Below the pieces are notes generated by a model that was not told where the DNA came from, did no database searches, and saw only the letters and a program-made list of their open reading frames with translations. This document shows positions 50,911 through 60,009 of a stretch of 64,000 bases of DNA, one piece after another. The number at the start of each line of letters is the position of its first letter. Positions within the stretch are counted from its first letter, which is position 1. Made by a program: the position numbers and the translations under genes. Origin of the DNA: Sulfolobales archaeon (GTDB taxonomy: Archaea > Thermoproteota > Thermoprotei_A > Sulfolobales > NBVN01); assembly GCA_026413885.1 (NCBI GenBank), contig JAOAKA010000002.1:221558-285557 (forward strand). Direction: 5' to 3'.

Positions 50911-52278
50911 TTGAATGTAGTAGATATAGCATTAATCACACTACTATCACCACTAGTGCTAATTCTATCTCTACACTCACTGTATCTCATAGCCGGTAGT
51001 AGAGTCGACATGAAGTATGACTCTAAACCCACTTCAGAAAAAACTGTTAGTGTAGTTGTCCCTATAAAAAATGAACCTCTAAGCCTAGTTCTCGACTGTG
51101 TTAAACACCTAAGTAAAGTTATGAAAAACCTCGGCAGTAGGTCTCACATATACATAGTATCTGACGATGAGGAAGAGTACGTTGAATCATTGAAAAATGA
51201 ATTGAGGAGTTTAAATACGCCGGTAGCAGTTGAAGTAGTGAGACATGGAGGTAGGGGAGGACGTGTTGGATCACTGAATTTTGCTCTTAGAGAGGTAGTA
51301 GATAGTGATACACTACTTGTTCTAGATGTGGACGCTCGACCTAGTGAGGAGTTCTTTGAAGAACTACTGAAGTGTGCTCGAAATCATGATGTTTGTGTAG
51401 GCCGCTGGGTTGGGTATTGGTCTAGGAATACTCGAGTATCGGCAGCTCTAGCTTTTTCTACTGAATTAGTATCGGCAGCTCTATATGGGGGCAGGCGATC
51501 TTTTGGATTACTTATCTTTCCTCTAGGCTCGGGAACACTCTTCAACGTAAATTCTCTAAGATCTGTCGGAGGCTGGGAAGACGGGACAATGCAGGACGAC
51601 GTAATCATAGGTATGAAGCTTCACGGAGCCGGCTATAGCATTGAACACTCTCCCAGAGCTGTGGTTAGAGTCTTAGTGCCGTCTTCCTATAGAGCTTTCA
51701 GAATTCAGCAGCTTAAGTGGGCTTATGGTTCGCTAGAGAGTTTGAGATATAGCTTTAAGTATCTAAATAGAGACATAGGCTTTCTGAAGTCTTTCGAAGC
51801 CAGACTGTACACGCTTCAGTACCTACCCGGTCTCACTGTTTTAGTAGCTTCATTAATTGTACCTAGTCTAGCATTAGCTGTAGGAGTAGATCTAAGTCTA
51901 CACACTGTACTCCTCATAGGAATACCTACTTCTCTATATGTAGCGACTGTTCTCAAGAATGCTGTAAAGCGGGGGTATAGACCACTTAAAACCCTCAGAA
52001 CTTTGGGATGTGCCTCAGCTATAGGTTTAGCAGTAGCACCAGTAGTAATTAAGGGACTCGTCATGGGTGCTCTAGGAATGCGTCCGAGAGCTCCAGTCAC
52101 ACCTAAAGGACCTGAAGACCGCGAGAAATTCGGTGAGTATATAGAAGAGTACACTGCTGCCGCGATTTCACTCTCTCTAGGGATATCAGCACTATTCAGC
52201 GGCTACTACATGGTATCTGGACTAGGCTTTCTACCAGCTGTAGCTCTACTCTATACGTTGCTGAGAGCTACTAGATAA
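50911..52278 (+). CDS. Family 2 membrane glycosyltransferase
   Basis: 455 residues: one N-terminal membrane helix, a GT-A domain (VSVVVPIKNEPLS, nucleotide-sugar Asp in LLVLDVDARP, GWEDGTMQDDVIIG with the general base, QQLKWAYG in the place of QxxRW), and four or more C-terminal membrane helices. This is the cellulose/hyaluronan synthase-like layout for processive or lipid-linked sugar transfer. The product is unknown. It follows glycerate kinase closely, perhaps only by transcriptional convenience. Confidence 0.85.
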   Translation: MNVVDIALITLLSPLVLILSLHSLYLIAGSRVDMKYDSKPTSEKTVSVVVPIKNEPLSLVLDCVKHLSKVMKNLGSRSHIYIVSDDEEEYVESLKNELRSLNTPVAVEVVRHGGRGGRVGSLNFALREVVDSDTLLVLDVDARPSEEFFEELLKCARNHDVCVGRWVGYWSRNTRVSAALAFSTELVSAALYGGRRSFGLLIFPLGSGTLFNVNSLRSVGGWEDGTMQDDVIIGMKLHGAGYSIEHSPRAVVRVLVPSSYRAFRIQQLKWAYGSLESLRYSFKYLNRDIGFLKSFEARLYTLQYLPGLTVLVASLIVPSLALAVGVDLSLHTVLLIGIPTSLYVATVLKNAVKRGYRPLKTLRTLGCASAIGLAVAPVVIKGLVMGALGMRPRAPVTPKGPEDREKFGEYIEEYTAAAISLSLGISALFSGYYMVSGLGFLPAVALLYTLLRATR

Positions 52279-52323
52279 CCTCGCGCACTAAGCTCAAATT
52301 ACTCTCACTACTTCTTAGAACAG

Positions 52324-53211
52324 CTAGTCGAGAGAGATCCAGTCTAAGCTAGCTGCATCAAGATTTACAATTAGGTAGCCCAGGTAGTTAGTCTCTATCG
52401 CACCTCGAATACTTAGAATAGTGCCTTCAGGCAATTCTGCGAATCTCAGGCGGTGGCTAATGAGGTAGATACTGCAGTTAGTTTGAGCTGAGGTTCTAAC
52501 TACTTCAGCTTTAATTATTGCTGGAGTTCTGTAATCACTTTCAGATATCTTAGCGATTAACTCAGAGTTTCTCACATCTACGTAAGGTCCTAGGAAGTCT
52601 CTTACCCTATCGCAATTCACTATTCTTATAGTCACCTTTCTACTTCGATATCTACCCTGAAGATATCTCTTCGTAATGAAGTATGCGTGTATTTTAAGAT
52701 CTATAGATTCTGAAACTTCAGCTAATTCTACGACTGCTTCACTGAGGCTTAAGTGCTCCAACACTCTCTCTAGGTAGAGAGAGCGCACTTCACTATATGC
52801 TTCAGGTTTATCGAGACAGTGTATATCTATATCTGAACTACTCTGGCTATAGCCCCCTAGGTAAGACCCAGCGATACCGCACTTCAATCCGCGTGATGCG
52901 AGTAGCTGGAGAAGCTTCTGCGCTTCTATATCTCCAACTCTAAGTCCATCCAATATCCACCTACGTATCTCCACAATATCTTGCTCTGGGACTATCGGAA
53001 CTCTTCTCCCAATCTCTCTCAAGTTCTTTAGATAATGGAGGTAGTACCTATTGACGACTTCTATAGATTCCGAGAACCTCTTAAACTTCCTACCGTCTAC
53101 TACTCTAGGCAGAGCTACATATCCTCCCGGTGGGTGCGCACAGCCTTTTATAACCCATACACTTCCATCTCTAAGTCTCACTATATCGCCCTCTAGTAGC
53201 TGGGTGCTCAC
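52324..53211 (-). CDS. Nucleotidyltransferase-fold protein
   Basis: 295 residues. A beta-rich N-terminus (EGDIVRLRDGSVWVIKGCAHPPGGYVALPRVVDG), a helical linker, then the DNA polymerase beta-type nucleotidyltransferase core GIAGSYLGGYSQSSSDIDIHC with the two Asp of the GSxxxG...DxD motif and later Asp in SIDLKIHAY. It resembles a conserved Thermoprotei family with this architecture. The substrate (tRNA, nucleotide or antibiotic-like small molecule) is unknown. Confidence 0.72.
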   Translation of the reverse strand: MSTQLLEGDIVRLRDGSVWVIKGCAHPPGGYVALPRVVDGRKFKRFSESIEVVNRYYLHYLKNLREIGRRVPIVPEQDIVEIRRWILDGLRVGDIEAQKLLQLLASRGLKCGIAGSYLGGYSQSSSDIDIHCLDKPEAYSEVRSLYLERVLEHLSLSEAVVELAEVSESIDLKIHAYFITKRYLQGRYRSRKVTIRIVNCDRVRDFLGPYVDVRNSELIAKISESDYRTPAIIKAEVVRTSAQTNCSIYLISHRLRFAELPEGTILSIRGAIETNYLGYLIVNLDAASLDWISLD

Positions 53212-53332
53212 GAATTCCAGTCCCTCGAGTAGTTGCCTACAGCTAGTTAGATAAAGATAACGTATTCACTCAGTCCTATAAATTCTTCAATGAGATACGT
53301 ATTCTTCGAAAGGTTGAAAATAAGTGATTAAG

Positions 53333-54544
53333 CTATATCCCCAGAGACCCGATAAACTCCTTTATTCTTTCTACTCCTTCCTCGATGAGTTTAGCGTCTA
53401 CTGCGAAACTGAGTCTTATGTATTCTCTACCGGCTTTATCTGGGAATGCTGTCCCCGGGAGAGTTACTACGTATTTACTGTAGAGGAGCTTCTCGACGAA
53501 TTCCTCAACTGTGAGTTTAGCCGCATCAAGGACTTTCTTAATTCTCGGGAATATATAGAATGCTCCAGTACTGGGCCAGACTTCGAATCCTCTTATCTCA
53601 CTCAATTTTCTAGTAATAACATCTCTTCGATATTGGAATAGCCTGATCATTTCTTTAACGGGCTCCCACGGACCTCTTAAAGCCGCTATAGCTGCTCTCT
53701 GAGCGAAAGATACTGGACAAGACCAAATATTTACAGCTAGTCTAGTCAGTTTTGAAGCTACTTCCTCTCTAACGACTAAATAACCCAATCTCCATCCAGT
53801 CATTGAGAAGGTCTTGGAGAAGCCGTTTATGTAGAGCACGCGATCTCTCCAATCACTGAAAGTTAGGAACGACCTAAACGGCTGGTTGTCGTATATGAAG
53901 TTGTCGTATATTTCATCTACTAAGACCATGATGTTGTGTTCTCTCGCTATCTCGTATATTCTCTCTACTTGTGTAGGTGTGAAGAGAGCTCCCGTTGGAT
54001 TGTGGGGATTGTTGACTACGACCGCCTTAGTTCTGGGAGTTATAGCTGCTTCAATAGCTTCAACATCTAGTGCGAATCCTCCAGTAGGTCCAAGCCACTT
54101 CAGTGGGATATATACTGGTTTAGCTCCTAGAAATCTAGCTACCTCCGGATAGGCTGGATAGGAAGGTTCCGGCACGATTATCTCGTCTCCGGGGTTTATA
54201 TAAGCTGAGAGTGCGAGAAATATAGCTCCTTTAGCACCGGGAGTTATTATTATTTCAGAGGGTTTTACATTAGATCCATATCTTCCATTTAAGTAATCAG
54301 CTACAGCTTCACGAAGCTCTCTAATTCCAGGAGTCTCAGTGTAGCCTGTGAATTTAGAGTCCAGAGCTTTCTTTGCTTCATCTATGATATGCTGAAATGT
54401 CGGAATATCCGGCTGACCTACCCCAAAGCTTATTACTCTATGACCAGCTCTCTCTAGCTCACGAGCTTTAGCTATGTACACAAAGGCTACCTCACCGAGA
54501 AGTTCAGCAATTATGGGCTTCATGTCCAGTGTAGAGGGTTTCAT
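53333..54544 (-). CDS. Class I/II aminotransferase, AspB-like
   Basis: 403 residues: VISFGVGQPDIPTF, IIITPGAKGAIFLALSAYINPGDEIIVPEPSYPAY, VVNNPHNPTGALF, VLVDEIYDNFIYD, the PLP lysine in INGFSKTFSMTGWRLGY and the C-terminal Arg in YIRLSFAVD. The pattern is that of the AspB/aromatic aminotransferase I-gamma group common in archaea. Aspartate or alanine with oxoglutarate is the likely pair. Divergent from the dehydrogenase gene. Confidence 0.92.
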   Translation of the reverse strand: MKPSTLDMKPIIAELLGEVAFVYIAKARELERAGHRVISFGVGQPDIPTFQHIIDEAKKALDSKFTGYTETPGIRELREAVADYLNGRYGSNVKPSEIIITPGAKGAIFLALSAYINPGDEIIVPEPSYPAYPEVARFLGAKPVYIPLKWLGPTGGFALDVEAIEAAITPRTKAVVVNNPHNPTGALFTPTQVERIYEIAREHNIMVLVDEIYDNFIYDNQPFRSFLTFSDWRDRVLYINGFSKTFSMTGWRLGYLVVREEVASKLTRLAVNIWSCPVSFAQRAAIAALRGPWEPVKEMIRLFQYRRDVITRKLSEIRGFEVWPSTGAFYIFPRIKKVLDAAKLTVEEFVEKLLYSKYVVTLPGTAFPDKAGREYIRLSFAVDAKLIEEGVERIKEFIGSLGI

Positions 54545-54657
54545 ATACTACCCCATAATAAGATTACTGCTAATTTTTAAGCCGTAAAGTAGCTGAGATG
54601 TGTATCTGAGAGCTACGTGCTTATTTTAAGTTTTGAAACTATTTGCGGGAGACCACT

Positions 54658-55668
54658 TTGAAACCGAAGGTCTTCATAACGAGAGAACTCTTTAAAGAAC
54701 CTATAGAGAGGATATCTCAGTACTACGAAGTTGAGGTATGGGATAGATATCACCAACCACCTTACGAAGTGCTCTTAGGTAAGGCTAGGGAGGTGGAAGC
54801 TCTAGTATCTCTACTTACAGATAGAATAGACTGCAGACTACTTCAGAGTTCTCCGAGACTCCGGATAGTTGCTCAATACGCTGTAGGATTCGACAATATC
54901 GACATAAACTGCGCTACTAAGCTGGGAATATATGTTACAAATACACCTGGAGTCTTAACAGAATCAACTGCTGAACTCACATGGGCTCTAATACTAGCTG
55001 TTAGTAGAAGGATTGTTGAATCCGATGTATTCGTCAGATGGGGTGAATGGTATAGATCTAGTACTGCTTGGCACCCCAAGATGATGTTGGGATTTGAGTT
55101 GATGGGGAAGACTCTCGGAGTTGTAGGGTTGGGTAGGATAGGTAGGCGTGTAGCTGAAATCGGTGTTAGAGGCTTCGGCATGAAGGTGGTCTACTACGAT
55201 GTGGTGAGGAACTACGAAGCTGAGAGAGAGATTGGTGCTGAATTTCGAGAGCTGCGAGACCTACTCAGAGAAGCAGATATCGTAACTATTCACGTACCTC
55301 TAACCCCTCAAACAAAACATGTAATTAATGAAGACTATCTGAGGTTGATGAAGAAGACAGCTATTTTAGTGAATACTGCTAGAGGTGCTGTAGTAGATAC
55401 AAACGCACTAGTGAAAGCCCTCAGAGAGGGCTGGATAGCTGGAGCAGGAATAGACGTATTCGAAGAAGAGCCTTTGAGTCCCAATCACCCGCTAACCGCT
55501 CTAAAGAATGCGGTGTTAGTTCCACATATAGGTAGTGCTACTTATGAAGCGAGGTACTCTATGGCTGATGCAGTAGCCGACAACTTAATAGCTTTCTACG
55601 AAGGTAAGCTACCACCGAACTTAGTAAATAGAGATGTAGTGAACCTACGCTCACCCGGATTTAAGTAG
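54658..55668 (+). CDS. D-2-hydroxyacid dehydrogenase (glyoxylate reductase-like)
   Basis: 336 residues: substrate domain start KPKVFITRELF, NAD-binding GLGRIGRRVAEIGVRGFGMKVVYYD, catalytic Arg in LVNTARGAVVDTNALV, Glu in GAGIDVFEEEPL and His in VLVPHIGSATYEARYSM. These fit the glyoxylate/hydroxypyruvate reductases of archaea. I use TTG 54658 (six bases after GGGAG) instead of the track's TTG 54643, which would put five extra residues before the conserved start. Together with glycerate kinase it can form a glyoxylate or hydroxypyruvate to 2-phosphoglycerate route. It converges on the JAMM gene with an 8-base overlap. Confidence 0.9.
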   Translation: MKPKVFITRELFKEPIERISQYYEVEVWDRYHQPPYEVLLGKAREVEALVSLLTDRIDCRLLQSSPRLRIVAQYAVGFDNIDINCATKLGIYVTNTPGVLTESTAELTWALILAVSRRIVESDVFVRWGEWYRSSTAWHPKMMLGFELMGKTLGVVGLGRIGRRVAEIGVRGFGMKVVYYDVVRNYEAEREIGAEFRELRDLLREADIVTIHVPLTPQTKHVINEDYLRLMKKTAILVNTARGAVVDTNALVKALREGWIAGAGIDVFEEEPLSPNHPLTALKNAVLVPHIGSATYEARYSMADAVADNLIAFYEGKLPPNLVNRDVVNLRSPGFK

Positions 55669-56068
55669 GTACGGTTTCTACGAGCACTTCTTTTAGCTCA
55701 CCCTCTCTTAGAATCCAGGCTCTAGCTAGACACTCACTTTCATCTACAATTACCCATGGAATCGGCCACAGCCTCATACCGTCGATATCGAGTGAGCTCG
55801 GTAGCGCTCCCAATTTGTGGGTGTGGAGTAGAGCAACTACTTCATATCCTGATGCTTCTGAAAACCTAAATGCTTCAACTATAGCTCTTGGATCTAGGAA
55901 AAACCTATATTTGTCTTCAGATATGTTCTCGCCTAAAACAATATCTTCAATAAAGATATTCCCGCTTTCAGTAAATCCTACAGCTAGCCCCGCCAGTTCT
56001 TTTCCGTAAATTCTTGAGGTAGCACATACTAGCTCGATGATGTATTTAGATACTACCAGTCTGACTAT
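55661..56068 (-). CDS. JAMM/MPN-type metalloprotease, non-canonical start (missed by the ORF track)
   Basis: Hand translation of the minus strand gives one open frame of about 135 residues ending at 55661. It carries a JAB1/MPN-like pattern: upstream Glu and Gly (YGKELAGLAVGFTESG), then ALLHTHKLGALPSSLDIDG, i.e. HxH followed by Ser and Asp. One residue is missing between the second His and the Ser compared with the usual HxHx7SxxD. There is no ATG, GTG or TTG before the conserved part; ATA 56068 (5 bases after the upstream stop, behind GTGGGG) or CTG 56059 could start it. Archaeal JAMM proteins remove SAMP modifiers or cleave isopeptide bonds. It is the last gene of the stomatin cluster. Confidence 0.75.
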   Translation of the reverse strand: MVRLVVSKYIIELVCATSRIYGKELAGLAVGFTESGNIFIEDIVLGENISEDKYRFFLDPRAIVEAFRFSEASGYEVVALLHTHKLGALPSSLDIDGMRLWPIPWVIVDESECLARAWILREGELKEVLVETVPT

Positions 56069-56072
56069 AGGT

Positions 56073-56327
56073 CTACCCCACTCTAGAGAGAGCTCTTCTA
56101 ACGTCAGCCGGTAGGTCTTCGTACTCTACTACCACGTTCTTTAAATCCTGGAAAGACTGGTGGCTCAGCAGGTCCCACTCTTCTTCTCGATCTCCAACTG
56201 AGTGCCTTCCTTTAAGTGATTCATGTATTACTACAAATCTCCCTACAGATGTAGTTACGACTTCACAAACTCTCTCCACTACCCCCTTTCTATACCTATA
56301 TACAGCTTCTCTAGCGGCTTTAAGCAT
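56073..56327 (-). CDS. Small protein of unknown function in the stomatin-JAMM cluster
   Basis: 84 residues with a basic N-terminus (MLKAAREAVYRYRKGVVERVCEVVTTSVGRFVVIHES) and an acidic C-terminus. No membrane segment and no motif that I recognise. The C-terminal Gly is single, so a SAMP-like modifier (which ends in GG) is unlikely. The stop is 5 bases from the proposed JAMM start, so the two are probably co-translated. Confidence 0.5.
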   Translation of the reverse strand: MLKAAREAVYRYRKGVVERVCEVVTTSVGRFVVIHESLKGRHSVGDREEEWDLLSHQSFQDLKNVVVEYEDLPADVRRALSRVG

Positions 56328-56432
56328 ATCTACCCCACTTTACGCTGGTAATTGAAATAAAAGCATTGAGACAGAGTTCTAACTAGACCGATGATGTGTA
56401 CCCGGCAAGTAGGTAGTGATGCCTTCTCAGTG

Positions 56433-56789
56433 TTACTCTGAGGTCCCAGAGCTATACTTACCTATGTTTCTACACACACTAAGCACTAGAGTTGAGGTTT
56501 CCTCATATAGTTCCTCAGGATCTATAGAGCAATCAATTCCTCTAACTATATAAGATATAGACTTCATTTCACCGAAGACTTCAGCACCCTCTATAACGAC
56601 CCTCCTCCCGGATGGTAGAGTTATTTCTTCTGAATAACAGAGTCTAGAGTCACTCGTAGAGACACTCTTCACACATTTAAAGCAGTATGGAAGCCCAGGG
56701 AGATCTCCGACTGCGTGTGGTTCCTCAGAACACACCACTACTACCTTGAGGAAGTCCCGTATCACATACTCCTTACAGTAGGCGTTCAC
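56433..56789 (-). CDS. Cys-rich protein of unknown function
   Basis: 118 residues with seven Cys, including a PYCFKC pair near residue 37, and an N-terminal hydrophobic strand (DFLKVVVVCSEEPHAVGDLPGLPYCF). It may bind zinc. It starts 14 bases after the stomatin gene and is therefore likely part of the same transcript. I recognise no family. Confidence 0.5.
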   Translation of the reverse strand: MNAYCKEYVIRDFLKVVVVCSEEPHAVGDLPGLPYCFKCVKSVSTSDSRLCYSEEITLPSGRRVVIEGAEVFGEMKSISYIVRGIDCSIDPEELYEETSTLVLSVCRNIGKYSSGTSE

Positions 56790-56803
56790 TCACAGACACC
56801 TAC

Positions 56804-57694
56804 CTATTCCGCAGACTTCTCGCTTTCACGTCTCTCTCCCAGCCCCACAGTGCGGACCAATGTTGTTAAACCAGTTACTAACTCCATTGGTAGTATTATC
56901 TTCGTCGATGGACTTTCAGCTATTTTAGATATAGCTTCTAGATACTGCAGAAAGAGTGTATTAGCAGCCACTCTCGAAGCTGACTCGTTAACTAGCTCTA
57001 GAGACCTCGATATTCCCTCAGCTCTAAGTACAGCTGCTTGCTTATCTCCTTCAGCTTTCTTTATCTGAGACTCTCTATAGCCTTCAGCCTCAAGTATAGC
57101 TGCCTGCTTCTTACCGTCCGCCTCAAGTATCATCGCTCTCCTATTTCTCTCCGCAGCCATCTGCTTAATCATAGCTTCCTGCACATCTCTAGGAGGCTTT
57201 ATCTCCTTGATCTCGACGGAGGTAACCTTAATACCCCATCTATCGGTAATCTCATCTAGTTTAGCTCTTAGAGTGCTATTGATATATTCTCTCTTTGCTA
57301 ATACATCATCTAGTAGTAAATCTCCAACAACTGCTCTAAGAGTGGTCATAGCTATCCCGGTTGAAGCCGTTATGTAGTTACTGACAGATGTGATAGCTAG
57401 AGCTGGGTCGAAGACCTTTATGTAGACTAGTAGGTCTATATCTACGGGTGCGTTATCTTTAGTTATACAAGTCTGTGGTGGTATATCTATCACGAACTCC
57501 CTCAAGTCTACTTTAACCGCACTATCGATTAATGGAACGAGAACCACTAATCCCGGTCCTCGAACACCGACCATCCTACCTAGTCTGAAGACTATGAGTC
57601 TCTCGTACTCGGGGACTATCCTGATACTTCTAGCCACTATGGAGGCTACAAAGACTAACGCCAAAACTACTGTAATTAAGGTGAATATATCCAA
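56804..57694 (-). CDS. SPFH/stomatin-like membrane protein
   Basis: 296 residues: an N-terminal membrane segment (FTLITVVLALVFVASIVA), the SPFH domain (RIVPEYERLIVFRLGRMVGVRGPGLVVLVPLIDSAVKVDLREFVIDIPPQTCITKDNAPVDIDLLVYIKVFDP) and a coiled-coil tail with repeated EADGKKQAAILEAEGYRESQIKKAEGDKQAAVLRAEG. This is the archaeal p-stomatin/QmcA type, which forms membrane microdomain cages and is a substrate of its operon partner NfeD. It follows the NfeD gene by 70 bases. Confidence 0.95.
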   Translation of the reverse strand: MDIFTLITVVLALVFVASIVARSIRIVPEYERLIVFRLGRMVGVRGPGLVVLVPLIDSAVKVDLREFVIDIPPQTCITKDNAPVDIDLLVYIKVFDPALAITSVSNYITASTGIAMTTLRAVVGDLLLDDVLAKREYINSTLRAKLDEITDRWGIKVTSVEIKEIKPPRDVQEAMIKQMAAERNRRAMILEADGKKQAAILEAEGYRESQIKKAEGDKQAAVLRAEGISRSLELVNESASRVAANTLFLQYLEAISKIAESPSTKIILPMELVTGLTTLVRTVGLGERRESEKSAE

Positions 57695-57764
57695 GTGCTC
57701 ACCTGACCTATCTCTATCGATACATATATATATTTCTGCAGAAGCCTGGTGTTCTCCCGATGAT

Positions 57765-59045
57765 CTACGGACTCTGTTCTTCGGGCAATCTCTCTATATA
57801 TAGAAATAGCCCTCTAACATCTCTCACAACAACTCGGCTACCAGCTGAGATCTTACCACTTAATGAATAAGCAGTCCAGTCCTCCCCCAAGATGTAGACA
57901 ACTCCGGGAGTGGTAGGCCCCACATCAGTTTTAGCTACTCCCACAGACCCTACTAAAACCTCTCTTAGCTTAGGCTTTCTGAGTCTAATTGCTTGAGAGG
58001 CTTTAAGCATTATGAACCCTAGGAAGACCCCTAAGATGCTCAGCGCTACAGCTACCCCGATCGCTAAGGGCTCGAGTGCTGGTGTAGGTCTACTCCTCAG
58101 ATTTAAATATAGTCCTAGTGTGAGTAGCGCGAGACCAGCTATGCTGAATCCCTGGAGACCTGGACTGAGGAATTCTACTAGTACTAGTAGAGCACCTGAC
58201 AGCATTAAGGTTAGTACTAGAATATCTGGAGGTATCACACTCATACCGTAGAGAGCTATAGCTATGAGTAGTACTCCAGCTATTGCGTAGCCCTGGAAAC
58301 CTGTTACCAGTACTTCAGCAACTACCAGGAATAACCCTAGGCTAATAGCTAGAGAGTAGATTAGAGGGTCTGATATTACAGATAAAACTCCATCCCAGAG
58401 GTCCTTAGTGAGCAGCTCAGTAGGCTTCGAAGAGTTTAAGTCTCTCAGCACGTCGTCTAATGAATCTACCTTCCTAGCTATACCGTAGAAAGCAGCTTCT
58501 TCATCTGTCAGCGTGAGTGACTCAGTAGCGAATTTCTCAACTAATTTAACTATCGACTCGTTTCTAAAAGACTTGCTGGCTAGAGCTCTAAATCGAGAAG
58601 CTACGTAGTTCACTACTTTAGGGTCGTCAGGCTGCGGCCTTGCGGCACCTATTACTGAGCCTGAAGCCATGTAGATTCTCCCGCAGGCTACCGCTATGAG
58701 GGCAGCTGCAGATACTGCTTTACCACCGGGAGGTATGTAAACCACGCACTCTATATCGCTGGAGATAAGATACTCAACTATGCTATCAGCTGAAGCTAAA
58801 TATCCTCCGTAACTATCTACATAGAGAATTAAGAGACCTCCCACAGATACTCTATCTACGGCTCTACGCACTAGAGATACTGTGCCGCCGTCAACAATTC
58901 CAACAACCTCTACTACAATAGCCTCTGAAAATACGTGCAGCACTGCAGCTGTGAGTAGTATCGGTAAGAGAGCTGTAGAGAGCTTCAAACTAACCCTAGT
59001 TGTAGCTTTTCTCAGAGATATATCTATAGCTATTGCTTGAAACAT
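57765..59045 (-). CDS. NfeD/ClpP-class membrane serine protease (stomatin partner)
   Basis: 426 residues. An N-terminal ClpP-like protease domain with ILYVDSYGGYLASADSIVEYL, the catalytic Ser in IPPGGKAVSAAALIAVAC and Lys in GAARPQPDDPKVVNYVA (the Ser-Lys dyad of p-stomatin-specific proteases), then five membrane helices and a C-terminal OB fold (REVLVGSVGVAKTDVGPTTPGVVYILGEDWTAYSLSGKISAGSRVVVRDVRGL). It cleaves the hydrophobic C-terminal region of stomatin in related archaea. First gene of the stomatin cluster. Confidence 0.93.
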   Translation of the reverse strand: MFQAIAIDISLRKATTRVSLKLSTALLPILLTAAVLHVFSEAIVVEVVGIVDGGTVSLVRRAVDRVSVGGLLILYVDSYGGYLASADSIVEYLISSDIECVVYIPPGGKAVSAAALIAVACGRIYMASGSVIGAARPQPDDPKVVNYVASRFRALASKSFRNESIVKLVEKFATESLTLTDEEAAFYGIARKVDSLDDVLRDLNSSKPTELLTKDLWDGVLSVISDPLIYSLAISLGLFLVVAEVLVTGFQGYAIAGVLLIAIALYGMSVIPPDILVLTLMLSGALLVLVEFLSPGLQGFSIAGLALLTLGLYLNLRSRPTPALEPLAIGVAVALSILGVFLGFIMLKASQAIRLRKPKLREVLVGSVGVAKTDVGPTTPGVVYILGEDWTAYSLSGKISAGSRVVVRDVRGLFLYIERLPEEQSP

Positions 59046-59231
59046 GCTCTAGCGGTTTTCGACAGTGTATGAAGATGTAGGCTCGCCTACCGGCTAGTAA
59101 GTGGGCTTTAAGTCTTCCGTGCTGGATCTACCTTAGTGTGGTCTTAGTGTCTGTAAGACTCTACGTATCTCTATTAGGTTAAGTTATCAACTAGAGAACA
59201 CCCCCAGACCTACGTGTGAGAAGGTAAGGTT

Positions 59232-59927
59232 CTAGATATACGCATCTCTGGTTTTGTAGAGACTGTAGGCAGAATACGCTAGTAGTCCTAGACCTGTTAG
59301 ACCGCCGATTAAGAGGAGTGTCAAGAGTGTCGTAACATGAAGCTCGCTCATTCCGTACTGTGATGCTACGTTAGATAACTCGGAGGCACTACTTAATGCG
59401 TAAGCACAGTAGTAAGCTATATTCGACAGGATCACTATAGGCAGAGGTATAGTTGAGAGCGCCATCATGTAGCCCATAGCCCTCCTCCTCTTCAGAAAGG
59501 ACATAGCCATCACGCAGGGGAGAGCTAAAACAAGTGCTGAAACTGCGAAGGGCAGCGAGTACGTCCCGCCTAGAACAAAGAAAATCACCATGCCCCATAT
59601 ATAGCTTCTATAGGCTCTCCTAACCTCCACTATCTTATTCGTGAATTCGTATACTGCGAGACTACATAACCTAACCACTTTCTTCATTTCTTCTGTAGAT
59701 AGCTTCTGATTCCTTAATGATGGTGCCTTACTGTAGACCTCCCTAACCTTGTTGTTTATGAGTCTAGCGAGCTCGACATTATCATACCTAATATTCTCTA
59801 TAACGTAGTCGAGAGAGTATCTAGCTCTCTCAACATACTTCCTCACCACCTCTGAGGAGATGGTATTTTCAATTTTCACTAGGAGATCTCGTGCTTCACG
59901 CAGCAAAGTGGTGCTCTCCAAGACCAT
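59232..59927 (-). CDS. Four-helix membrane protein, unknown function
   Basis: 231 residues: a helical cytosolic N-terminal half (to residue 105) and four hydrophobic helices in two pairs (YIWGMVIFFVLGGTYSLPFAVSALVLALP; MGYMMALSTIPLPIVILSNIAYYCAYAL; VTTLLTLLLIGGLTGLGLLAYSAYSLY). I do not recognise a family. Its place between the NfeD cluster and the NSS transporter gives no clear hint. Confidence 0.65.
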   Translation of the reverse strand: MVLESTTLLREARDLLVKIENTISSEVVRKYVERARYSLDYVIENIRYDNVELARLINNKVREVYSKAPSLRNQKLSTEEMKKVVRLCSLAVYEFTNKIVEVRRAYRSYIWGMVIFFVLGGTYSLPFAVSALVLALPCVMAMSFLKRRRAMGYMMALSTIPLPIVILSNIAYYCAYALSSASELSNVASQYGMSELHVTTLLTLLLIGGLTGLGLLAYSAYSLYKTRDAYI

Positions 59928-60009
59928 CAGACCTCGAGAAAGAATGTGAGTACGTATTTAAAAAAATTAGAAAAAATGTGGGTGAGTCTTCAGACTTCTT
60001 GGACTACCG

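Noticed and set aside
55815-56009. 64-residue plus-strand ORF
   Set aside because: Antisense shadow of the JAMM gene.
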